Assembly (NCBI RefSeq): GCF_003386535.1
Contig: NZ_QTTN01000004.1
Location: forward strand, 124,001 to 188,000
Source of the DNA: Paenibacillus taihuensis
Lineage (GTDB): Bacteria > Bacillota > Bacilli > Paenibacillales > Paenibacillaceae
DNA length: 64,000 bases
Reading direction: 5' to 3'
Under the pieces are notes generated by a model. It searched no databases. It saw only the letters and a program-made list of their open reading frames with translations, and was not told the origin of the DNA. The translations under genes were made by a program, and so were the position numbers. This document shows positions 42,754-50,288 of this stretch, piece by piece. Numbering within the stretch: position 1 is the first letter of the stretch; each line of letters starts with the position of its first letter.

Positions 42754-43479
42754 TTAAGGCAAGTCAATCAACATAAAGAACGTTTCATCTGCTCCTTGTG
42801 CTCCTTCAAGCTTCAAAACCGTTTCATTCACGATGCGCGCGGAATCCCGTCTGGACAGCAGCGTCTTCGCATCGTTCGTGCCTGCTACCTCGAGCCGCCC
42901 TTCAATGACGAATAAGAACACCTTTCTTCCCGGTTGCTGCTTAAATGACAGCGTTGAGCTAGCTTCCAGTTTACTTAGATAAACAGTCATATCCTGATGC
43001 AATTTTGCGACCGAATGTTCGACCCGATCGCTGGAAGCGATCGGCAGCAATCGGCCGGTAAGCGAATTCGGATCATAATTCGTCGTCTCATAAGACGGCG
43101 CTAACCCTCTTCTTTCCGGCTCGAACCAGAGCTGAAGCAGCGTGACGTCTTCGGTATCCGAAGGATTATGTTCGGTATGCACCACTCCAGTACCAGCAGA
43201 CATTCGCTGTACCCCTCCGAATTTCGTCACCATTACGTTTCCTAAGCTGTCCTCATGACGGAGAGCTCCATCTAGAACAATGGAAAGAATCTCCATGTCG
43301 CTATGCGGATGAGCGCCAAAACCACGTTTAGGTGAAATCGTATCATCGTTCATGACGCGCATCGGGCCAAACGATGTATTCTCCTCATCAAAGTAGTTAC
43401 CAAATGAAAAGCTATGGCTGCCTTTCAGCCAACCTAGGTCGAAGGAGTGTCTCGACTCCGCCGGGTACAAGTTAATCAT
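42754..43479 (-). CDS. Pirin family protein, short YhhW type (paralogue 2)
   Basis: 241 residues, the same length as paralogue 1 and similar throughout. Metal ligands look intact: GAHPHSDMEILSIVLDGALRHEDS and GVVHTEHNPSD give the His-x-His ... His ... Glu set of the first cupin barrel. It may be the active copy (quercetinase-like or redox sensor). First gene of the operon with the 111-residue ORF; 50 bases downstream of the PNPOx-like gene. Confidence 0.92.
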   Translation of the reverse strand: MINLYPAESRHSFDLGWLKGSHSFSFGNYFDEENTSFGPMRVMNDDTISPKRGFGAHPHSDMEILSIVLDGALRHEDSLGNVMVTKFGGVQRMSAGTGVVHTEHNPSDTEDVTLLQLWFEPERRGLAPSYETTNYDPNSLTGRLLPIASSDRVEHSVAKLHQDMTVYLSKLEASSTLSFKQQPGRKVFLFVIEGRLEVAGTNDAKTLLSRRDSARIVNETVLKLEGAQGADETFFMLIDLP

Positions 43480-43529
43480 GACTTTCTCTCCTTATGTTTA
43501 CAATTTTACTGAATCGAATTTGAAACGGA

Positions 43530-44435
43530 TCAATTCTTTGCAATAGGGTTATAAGGAGACAATTCCATCTCCCCCCACCGTAGTTCGGTGGCGTTATTCA
43601 ATTGAAGTACTTGTCTGATTTCAAATCTAACTAATAATCCTGCACCTGAAAAGGAATCGGCCTCTGCTTCCTCCCAAATTAAACGCGCTACCCCAGTCAA
43701 TTGAAGCAAATGACCATGGTCATAATCGATAAATAAAAGTCCAGTTGAGGGGTTGGACTGGATATTTCCCAACGTGTTGTACAACGAGTTGCCCTGATAA
43801 TCAGGTATCAACAGCGTCTCCGCGTTGAGGACATGAATAAACCCCGGATTCCCGCCGCGATGGGAGGCATCCATCTCTCCTTTATCATTCGTGGTGCCTA
43901 TATAGAATGTGTCTGCTGTTGAAATCCAGTTTTCCTGCGCTCGGTCCAAGCGGTTATTCCGATGTTCGGATATGAATGCCCCATTGGTGTTCTGATCGGT
44001 AAGTAGTTCCCGCTTCTGAATATACTTCGGACAATTCCCGTAGATCTGATGCGCAACTACAACAAAACGATCTTGTTCTCGAGTGGCGATCCCGTTAATG
44101 CGTACTCTGATTCTTCGTTCTGTATCGATAATAAGCAACCCGATCTGATGTGGCTCATGCATCGCGATGGATTCGCCGACAATCAATCCAGCTTGAATCT
44201 CCGCTCTCTGCTCATCAAGCACGTTTATGAAGCCAGCTTCACCGGAAAGGAAAGTCACCCAAACACTGCCTTTCTGGTCTTTGTAGGAAATGACCGCGAA
44301 CTGCTGCGTTTTGAGAAAGTTTATGATCCCATTCGAAAACTGGCTGCTGATCATTTTTGAATTCTGCTCGGCAATCCAACCTTCTCCTGTTAAACGCTGA
44401 ACGATACGTTCGCCCTCATGAAACACGTCCTGCAT
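43530..44435 (-). CDS. Pyridoxamine 5'-phosphate oxidase family (FMN-binding split barrel) protein
   Basis: 301 residues with two split-barrel-like halves: FAVISYKDQKGSVWVTFLSGEAGFINV in the first, and TFYIGTTNDKGEMDASHRGGNPGFIHVLNAETLLIPDYQGNSLYNTLGNIQSNPSTGLLFIDY in the second, which is the PNPOx-like part with the NxxxxP motif. Likely an FMN or heme/F420-type binding reductase, not vitamin B6 synthesis, given its double size and location. Confidence 0.82.
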   Translation of the reverse strand: MQDVFHEGERIVQRLTGEGWIAEQNSKMISSQFSNGIINFLKTQQFAVISYKDQKGSVWVTFLSGEAGFINVLDEQRAEIQAGLIVGESIAMHEPHQIGLLIIDTERRIRVRINGIATREQDRFVVVAHQIYGNCPKYIQKRELLTDQNTNGAFISEHRNNRLDRAQENWISTADTFYIGTTNDKGEMDASHRGGNPGFIHVLNAETLLIPDYQGNSLYNTLGNIQSNPSTGLLFIDYDHGHLLQLTGVARLIWEEAEADSFSGAGLLVRFEIRQVLQLNNATELRWGEMELSPYNPIAKN

Positions 44436-44466
44436 GTTGTACCCTCCGTACGCCGGGATATGAAAA

Positions 44467-44501
44467 TCAGGCAGGGAGTTATAAATAGTCTCCTCTGCCT
44501 G
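44467..44501 (-). terminator. Terminator of the WCPDC thioredoxin gene
   Basis: TCAGGCAGGGA pairs with TCCTCTGCCTGA (one bulge); starts like the hairpin at 32322. Confidence 0.6.
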
Positions 44502-44544
44502 AACCGAAAACGAAAGCTTATCTGTATGGTTACGCGTTTTTTGC

Positions 44545-44880
44545 TTATTGATCTCCTGAAGGCGTATCTAGCTTACTCAGATATTCCCTGATTTGGGCTG
44601 GTGTTTTTGCGAATTTGCTATGCAAATGGTCCAATTTCTCCCCATTCTTGAATACAAGCAAGCTTGGAATTCCTCTAACGTCATACTTTTCTGCGAGCGT
44701 CTCGAATTGTTCCGAGTCGACGGCGAAGAAGGATTTGTCGCTATTCTCACTGATGATATCTCCGATAAAACGATCCAGATTTTTGCAATCCGGACACCAT
44801 GTTGCGTCGAACTTCATGATCGTATAGCTATCTTGACCGATTTGCTCTTGGAATTGCGCTTCATTTTCAATTCTGTTCAT
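44545..44880 (-). CDS. Thioredoxin family protein with WCPDC active site
   Basis: 111 residues. TIMKFDATWCPDCKNLDRFIGDIISE carries the CPDC site near residue 30, and DVRGIPSLLVFKNGEKL the cis-Pro. The variant dipeptide suggests a role other than general thioredoxin. ATG 44880 follows AGGAGG by eight bases; 24 further upstream codons overlap the regulatory site and are rejected. Controlled by a perfect Crp/Fnr-type site. Confidence 0.9.
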   Translation of the reverse strand: MNRIENEAQFQEQIGQDSYTIMKFDATWCPDCKNLDRFIGDIISENSDKSFFAVDSEQFETLAEKYDVRGIPSLLVFKNGEKLDHLHSKFAKTPAQIREYLSKLDTPSGDQ

Positions 44881-44906
44881 TGTGCATTCCTCCTTGTTAT
44901 GTACCC

Positions 44907-44949
44907 ATCTTAGCGCAGCATGCGACATATTTCTGTAATCTAGCTTACA
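44907..44949 (-). promoter_or_regulatory. Crp/Fnr-type site and -10 box of the WCPDC thioredoxin gene
   Basis: Perfect TGTAA-TCTAGC-TTACA (44934-44949); on the minus strand TAAGAT (44912-44907) after exactly 21 nt. Confidence 0.7.
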
Positions 44950-44961
44950 CAACGTTCGATA

Positions 44962-46337
44962 TCAGCGTGAAATCAATTGAAATAGATCATTCAAGGATTC
45001 GCTCATTGAAGGATGCGTAAAAACATGATCCCTTAAGAAGGTAAAAGGCTGTCCAGTTACCATTGCGACTTGAACGACATTTATCATCTCGTGAGAGTCA
45101 GCACAGAACAACGTACAGCCTAGGATTCGATCCGTTTGTGCATCGACGACCGCTTTTAAGAATCCTTCCGTCTCTTCGCTCAATCTGGCTCGAGGTATGG
45201 CTGCGGCTGGCAAGAGCGCAATTTTCACTTCATGTCCAGCTGCGATAGCTTCTTGTTCCGTTAATCCTACACGAGACAACGGCGGGTCGATGAAGACGGA
45301 ATAAGGAAGGGGTGACGATCTTGGGTTGTCCGACGTTTGTTTCCATACAAATGGTCCATGATTATCCGCTGGTCATCCAACGAAATATAGGTGAACTGCA
45401 GCCCGCCCACAACATCACCCATCGCAAAGATGTGTGGGACAGTTGTTTGCAAATGCTCGTTCACTTGGATTGCGCCTCGGTCGGTAATCGCAATTCCTGC
45501 GTTCGAGAGCTTCAAGTCATCTATATTCGGTTTCCTCCCAGCTGCAACCAAGATAACATCCGCTGTTTCTTTCCGTTTTTGATCGGCTTCTTCATATGTA
45601 ACGATTGCGCCGTGTTCCGCATCTCTCACGGATTCAATCGTTGCGTTGTTATGAAATGTTATTCCTTTGTTCTCTAATGAGCTTCGTACAGCTTGCGCAA
45701 TATCGCGATCTTCCCTTTCGAGCAAGTCGCGATGCGTGTCCAGAACGATAACCTCGGAACCAAAACCGGCATACATGGAAGCAAATTCTAATCCGATATA
45801 ACCGGCACCGATAATAACGAGGCGCTTAGGAAGGGCTGTCTCTTGCATTAATGAAGTACTCGTGTAGACATGTTTACTTTCCTGGATCCCGTCAATATCG
45901 GGCATGATAATAGTGGCTCCAGTATTAATGTAGATTTGCTCGCCATGCAGCATCACATTGCCGATCTCCGTCCGAACGGATATTTCATGCTGGGATGCAA
46001 AAGAAGCTTTGCCCGTATAGAGAGTTACCGTTTCTTTCTTATCGAGGTTTTCGAAGTTTTTTTGCCGCAAGGCAGCGATCAACTTCGTTTTCTTGTCAAT
46101 GGCTGAACGGTATTCTGTGGCTTGATCCTCGAAACTCGATAGTCTCTTCAATTGGGAAAGCTTTGAATGATGCACCAGCGCCTTTGTCGGAATGCAGCCG
46201 ATATTGATACAGGTGCCTCCGTACATCATCTTGGACTGTTCGATCACTGCAACTTTCTTACCTCGGTCAGCCAAAGCTGCGGCCAATGTTTTCCCGCCTT
46301 TTCCGAAACCAATAATAATCGCCTCGAAATGCTCCAC
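44962..46337 (-). pseudogene. Flavoprotein disulfide reductase (RclA/MerA-like), split by a one-base frameshift
   Basis: FAD loop AIIIGFGKGGKTLAAALADRG, redox pair in GGTCINIGCIPTKALV, NADH loop VIIGAGYIGLEFASMY and C-terminal HPSMSESLNDL are all kept, which is a complete enzyme of about 455 residues. The frame changes in a C4 run (plus-strand GGGG, 45309-45312): one more C would give HPLPYSVFIDPPLSRVGLTEQEA as in relatives. Either a recent lesion or a homopolymer sequencing error. It is divergent from the cupin gene. Confidence 0.88.
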
Positions 46338-46436
46338 ATAAGTCCTCCTCGTTCAATTCGCTATTGAGTAATATCACCTCCATTCAATTGCTGCATTCAT
46401 CATAAAAGCACCTAAGATCACATCATAATTGGTTCT

Positions 46437-46479
46437 TGTGAAATAGATTACTGAAACGAAAGAACGCAGCGGGTATGAT
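46437..46479 (+). promoter_or_regulatory. Crp/Fnr-type site and -10 box of the cupin gene
   Basis: TGTGA-AATAGA-TTACT (46437-46452), 21 nt, TATGAT (46474-46479). In the other direction TTAGGT is found at the same distance towards the flavoprotein gene, a weak -10. Confidence 0.65.
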
Positions 46480-46532
46480 AAGAAGCATGAAAGGAACACA
46501 CAATACATTACACAATATGGAGGAATACGATT

Positions 46533-46991
46533 ATGTCGACGTTTTTAGATGTTATGGGACCACGTATCAAACTTTTGACTGACTTAGCGAATAATCGGGA
46601 TTACAGCCTTATGGAAGCCGAAGTTCCGCCAGGCGTTGTCGTTCCAGTTCATAGCCACGATGACCGCGAAACCTTTGTCGTTCTCGAGGGTCAACTCGAA
46701 GCCTTTACAAATGACAGCTGGCAAACCGTTCAAGCTGGACAAACGGTTGATATTCCTGGCCACGTGAAGCACGCTTGGAGAAATTCCACGGATAAAACTG
46801 TCAAATTGGTAGTCGCTTCGACTGCGAAAATGGGAGATTTCTTCGTTGAAATCGGCCGTCCAATTGATACGGTTCAGCCAGGCCCTCCTTCGCTAGAAGT
46901 TTTGCAGCATTTTGTTCAAGTCGCTATCGCTTACGGCTACTGGCTTGGAACACCGGATGACAATGCAACGATTGGAATCAAAATGGGCTAA
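46533..46991 (+). CDS. Cupin domain protein
   Basis: 152 residues, single cupin barrel: PVHSHDDRETFVVLEGQLEAF (His, His, Glu ligands near residues 41-50) and HVKHAWRNSTDKTVKLVV (last His). The C-terminal 40 residues are helical. Metal-dependent dioxygenase or binding protein; substrate unknown. Ribosome site GGAGG. Regulated by the Crp/Fnr-type site. Confidence 0.88.
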   Translation: MSTFLDVMGPRIKLLTDLANNRDYSLMEAEVPPGVVVPVHSHDDRETFVVLEGQLEAFTNDSWQTVQAGQTVDIPGHVKHAWRNSTDKTVKLVVASTAKMGDFFVEIGRPIDTVQPGPPSLEVLQHFVQVAIAYGYWLGTPDDNATIGIKMG

Positions 46992-47037
46992 GTACACGAG
47001 CAGCCATTCACGCTCGGATACCACAACTTTAGAATGA

Positions 47038-47084
47038 AAATAGCGATTGAACAGTAGTTTCCTGTTCAGTCGCTATTTTTTTTG
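47038..47084 (+). terminator. Terminator of the cupin gene
   Basis: AAAATAGCGA..TGAACAG pairs with CTGTTCA..TCGCTATTTT, followed by more Ts. Confidence 0.9.
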
Positions 47085-47138
47085 AGTCCGTAATCGCCGG
47101 ATCGCTGTTCGATTTGTTCAGGAATGATAAATTTTCAT

Positions 47139-47181
47139 TGTAATCTATCTTACTGCTGCCTATCGGGCGTTCGTATTAAAC
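47139..47181 (+). promoter_or_regulatory. Crp/Fnr-type site and -10 box of the MFS gene
   Basis: TGTAA-TCTATC-TTACT (47139-47154), 21 nt, TTAAAC (47176-47181). Confidence 0.65.
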
Positions 47182-47250
47182 TAGGTTTGTTGCTTCGCGG
47201 CAAGAACGTAAAGTTCGATTAATTAGATTCAAGAAAAGGGGAAACCTAGA

Positions 47251-48405
47251 ATGTTCCGATTATTTATGATCACCTTCGGCATATTTGGAATTATCAATAC
47301 AGAGCTTGGCATCGTCGGAATCTTGCCTCAAGTTTCGAATGTTTATGGGATCAGCGCTTCTCAAGCTGGTTTGCTGGTCAGTCTATTCGCACTGGTCATC
47401 GCGTTATTTGGCCCGGTTATGACGCTGTTGTTCTCGGGGATCAATCATAAGAAAATGATGATTGCTGTACTTTCCGTTTTCGTTATATGCAGTGTTGTTG
47501 GCGCATTTGCTCCTAACTATCCAATCTTAGTCATTGCAAGGATAATACCAGCCTTTCTTCATCCCGTTTATTTCTCGGTTGCCTTTATAGCAGCAGCAAA
47601 TTCGGTGATTAAAGATCAGAGCATGAAGGCAGTTGGTAAAGTATTCATGGGTGTTACAGCTGGGCTTGTGCTTGGCATTCCAGTCACCTCTTTTATCGCG
47701 GATGTAGTTTCCCTTCGGTCCGCATTGTTGTTCTCGGGAGCCATTAATGCAATCGCAATGATAGGAATTGTAGCCTTTCTTCCTTCGATGCCTGTACAAG
47801 GGAGAATGTCCTATTCAGCACAACTTGGCATACTCAGAAGACCTCAGGTTTGGTTAAGTCTAATCGCTTCTACTTTAGTCATGTCCGGTATATTCTCCGT
47901 ATACAGCTACTTTGCCGAATACTTGGGTCAAATCACCCATATGTCAGGGAAACAAATCAGTTTGATGTTGATTGTTTATGGTGTTGGCGGCATGATCGGC
48001 AATTTAGTAGCCGGATATGTGTTTAGTAAAAACATGATTAGAGCTGCCCTGATCTTTCCCTTTATTTTCGGATTCATTTACATGTTGGTTGAATTTTTCG
48101 GCCGATATTCGATTCCCATGGCCGTACTTGTCTTGCTTTGGGGTATTATCACAACGATCGGCCTGAACTTTTCTCAATTATGGATTACATCGATTGCGAC
48201 CGACGCACCTGAGTTTTCCAATGGTTTATTTGTCTCCTTCAGCAATTTGGGCATTACGCTTGGCACGTTTGTTGGCGGTTTATTCATCTCCTATATTGGT
48301 CTTGAACAGATTGCCTGGAGCGGGATTATCCTGCTGTCCCTTGGTGTAGTTATGATCGTATGGAGAGTTCGACTCTATGATTCGAAGAAGAGTTTGCCAC
48401 ACTAA
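47251..48405 (+). CDS. MFS efflux transporter (AraJ/YdhP-like, DHA1 type)
   Basis: 384 residues with twelve helices. FGIINTELGIVGILPQVSNVYGISASQAGLLVSLFALVIALFGP is the usual DHA1 start; motif A-like loop INHKKMM follows. Sugar-efflux or drug-efflux relatives share this look. Monocistronic, predicted to be activated by the Crp/Fnr paralogues; export of a toxic product of the redox genes is plausible. Confidence 0.88.
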   Translation: MFRLFMITFGIFGIINTELGIVGILPQVSNVYGISASQAGLLVSLFALVIALFGPVMTLLFSGINHKKMMIAVLSVFVICSVVGAFAPNYPILVIARIIPAFLHPVYFSVAFIAAANSVIKDQSMKAVGKVFMGVTAGLVLGIPVTSFIADVVSLRSALLFSGAINAIAMIGIVAFLPSMPVQGRMSYSAQLGILRRPQVWLSLIASTLVMSGIFSVYSYFAEYLGQITHMSGKQISLMLIVYGVGGMIGNLVAGYVFSKNMIRAALIFPFIFGFIYMLVEFFGRYSIPMAVLVLLWGIITTIGLNFSQLWITSIATDAPEFSNGLFVSFSNLGITLGTFVGGLFISYIGLEQIAWSGIILLSLGVVMIVWRVRLYDSKKSLPH

Positions 48406-48434
48406 TTCGAATTTTGTGCATGGCCAATAGATCA

Positions 48435-48470
48435 CAAATAGCCCGGGGTTACCTCACCCAGGGCTATTTG
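48435..48470. terminator. Hairpin after the MFS gene
   Basis: CAAATAGCCC pairs perfectly with GGGCTATTTG; convergent SLH gene on the other side. Confidence 0.75.
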
Positions 48471-48526
48471 TCGTTTCGCGAAGTTTCGCTGAGGTCATTA
48501 CCTCAATAGGATTGATCTATTGTAGA

Positions 48527-49567
48527 TTACTCGGATACTGGCGCAGGATGTGCCTTCAGGTAAGCGACGGCGTTATCCACGGCTTCCTTTGCTTGCGCTT
48601 GTGTAATTTCGGCTTTTGGCTCGAAGCTGCCATCAGCGTTTAATTTCACGATGCCGTATTTAAGTGCGCGTTGAATGGCGCCTGAGTTAAGAATATCGAT
48701 TTGGTCCGCGTCTTTAATGTCAGCCGGGATGACGTTGATCATCGGCAGCTTGCCTGCCTTCTCTACGGCTTGAACGAGCAACGTCGTAAACGTCTCACGA
48801 GTCAATGTCGCGTTAGGGTCTGCTTCCTGATCCAGGGACGGCGTCACGCCTGTGGCATCTGTGATCAATTGAATGCCCTGTGAGAAAGAGAATTTGCCAT
48901 TCTCGTCAGTCGGTGCGGCATGTGCCTTCAAATACTCGAGCGCATTATAGATTTCTTCAGCTGCTTCCGAACGGGAGATGATCATTTTTGGATTCACTTT
49001 GCCATCCTCCCCCAGTTTAATGACGCCGTAATTCAATGCACGTACGATCGAACCGGAGTATTCCACGTTGATTTGGTCTTGATCAGCGATTTCAACGGCA
49101 ACCGGCTTGATCATGGGCAGTTTACCTGTCACTTCGATCGCATGGATTAACTCATGCGTAAACTCTTCCCGAGTCAAGAACTGATCCGGATTCAGAGCTT
49201 TCGGAAGTTCGAGTCCGTTGACCGACGCGATAATTAGCGCGTTCGCGTACCAAGCATCATCCTGCGCGTTCGGGAAGTAATCCGATGCTTTAGGCTCTTT
49301 GAAGAATCGAACCAAATCCAGGTTGAGATTCAACGCGTTCACAATCAATTGTACGCCTTGTGCTTCTGTCAAGATGGAACGCGGTGCGAAGTGATTGGTC
49401 GAAACTCCTTGGAGTAAGCCCCGTTGCTGCAAAGAAATGATTTTATCTTTTGCTGTATTATTCTCTAAATCCGTAAAACCTGGAGTTGCCGCAAAGGTCT
49501 GCCCCGCAAAAGTTAACATCATTGCCGCCGTTGCTGTCATCGTCATCATCTTGAAAGTCTTTTTCAT
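48527..49567 (-). CDS. Secreted SLH-like repeat protein with internal duplication
   Basis: 346 residues with a signal peptide ending QTFAATP. The first 50 residues (GFTDLENNTAKDKIISLQQRGLLQGVSTNHFAPRSILTEAQGVQLIVNAL) form an SLH motif. Two later units repeat each other: TREEFTHELIHAIEVTGKLPMI ... RALNYGVIKLGEDGKVNPK and TRETFTTLLVQAVEKAGKLPMI ... RALKYGIVKLNADGSFEPK. Probably bound to secondary cell-wall polymer. ATG 49567 follows AGAGGTG by six bases. Confidence 0.88.
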   Translation of the reverse strand: MKKTFKMMTMTATAAMMLTFAGQTFAATPGFTDLENNTAKDKIISLQQRGLLQGVSTNHFAPRSILTEAQGVQLIVNALNLNLDLVRFFKEPKASDYFPNAQDDAWYANALIIASVNGLELPKALNPDQFLTREEFTHELIHAIEVTGKLPMIKPVAVEIADQDQINVEYSGSIVRALNYGVIKLGEDGKVNPKMIISRSEAAEEIYNALEYLKAHAAPTDENGKFSFSQGIQLITDATGVTPSLDQEADPNATLTRETFTTLLVQAVEKAGKLPMINVIPADIKDADQIDILNSGAIQRALKYGIVKLNADGSFEPKAEITQAQAKEAVDNAVAYLKAHPAPVSE

Positions 49568-49650
49568 TATGTACACCTCTTATAGTCGATTTTGTCCGTA
49601 CAATTAGGGTAGACGAGCATTGGCTAAAAAAGGTTACAGCAAGACGTGGT

Positions 49651-49706
49651 TTTGACAAGAACTTGATCCCATAAATACAAAAAGCCGCGATACTCGCGGC
49701 CTTTAT
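49651..49706. repeat. Dispersed 56-bp repeat, copy 2
   Basis: Matches 15518-15573 at 50 of 56 bases. The hairpin part (AAAAAGCCGCGATACTCGCGGCC) ends the lipoprotein operon on the minus strand, and the conserved flank reaches 28 bases beyond it. Confidence 0.6.
49679..49702 (-). terminator. Terminator of the regulator-kinase-lipoprotein operon
   Basis: GCCGCGA GTA TCGCGGC stem followed on the minus strand by TTTTTGTATTT; lies inside the dispersed repeat. Confidence 0.8.
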
Positions 49707-49736
49707 TGAGATATTGTTTTTGTCACCCGACATGAA

Positions 49737-50288
49737 TTATTTTAAAGTGATCGTCTTCGTCCAAGTAAGTTCTTTGCCCGCATCATTAACAAAAGTGAAT
49801 GTTACATCGCCCTTCTGATCCTTCAATTCGTCCGGATAGAAGAAGCCCATAAACTGTCCGTCCCCGCTGATGTAGAATCCGTCGTCTCCGTTGCCACCGT
49901 GCTTAATCGCTTCTTGAGTGGTATTGACGATACGGGTATTACCGGATTTCCATTCCATCTTGGACAGCGTGTAGCCTTCTGGGCGCTTGTTGACCACAAA
50001 ATCAAAGCTGTTACCTTCGATTGGTTTCTCGGTTTGATCAATGATAATTAGAATGTCTTCATTAGCATTGTCACCGGCTGCGTTAGACGCTGCGTTATTG
50101 TCAGGCGTTGTGGATTCCTCCGCATTTCCGGCATTGCTGCTAGACGAATTAGATGCCGGGGCTTCTGTCACTGTGCCTGTATTTACTGTATTTGTATTCC
50201 CTGTTTCCGATTTATTTCCACATGCGCTTATTACAACCAGAATGGCTAACGATGCGACCAGTAAGCTGAAAGATTTTTTATTCATCAT
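49737..50288 (-). CDS. Lipoprotein of a two-component operon, unknown function
   Basis: About 183 residues. Signal peptide with lipobox AILVVISACGN (Cys near residue 22), a linker of about 60 residues made of Asn, Ser, Thr, Ala and Glu, then a compact domain of about 100 residues (ILIIIDQTEKPIEGNSFDFVVNKRPEGYTLSKMEW ... GDVTFTFVNDAGKELTWTKTITL) that looks like an Ig-type beta sandwich. Its start overlaps the kinase stop and AAGGAG lies in the kinase end, so it is coupled to the kinase. It may help the kinase sense a ligand. Confidence 0.82.
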   Translation of the reverse strand: MMNKKSFSLLVASLAILVVISACGNKSETGNTNTVNTGTVTEAPASNSSSSNAGNAEESTTPDNNAASNAAGDNANEDILIIIDQTEKPIEGNSFDFVVNKRPEGYTLSKMEWKSGNTRIVNTTQEAIKHGGNGDDGFYISGDGQFMGFFYPDELKDQKGDVTFTFVNDAGKELTWTKTITLK

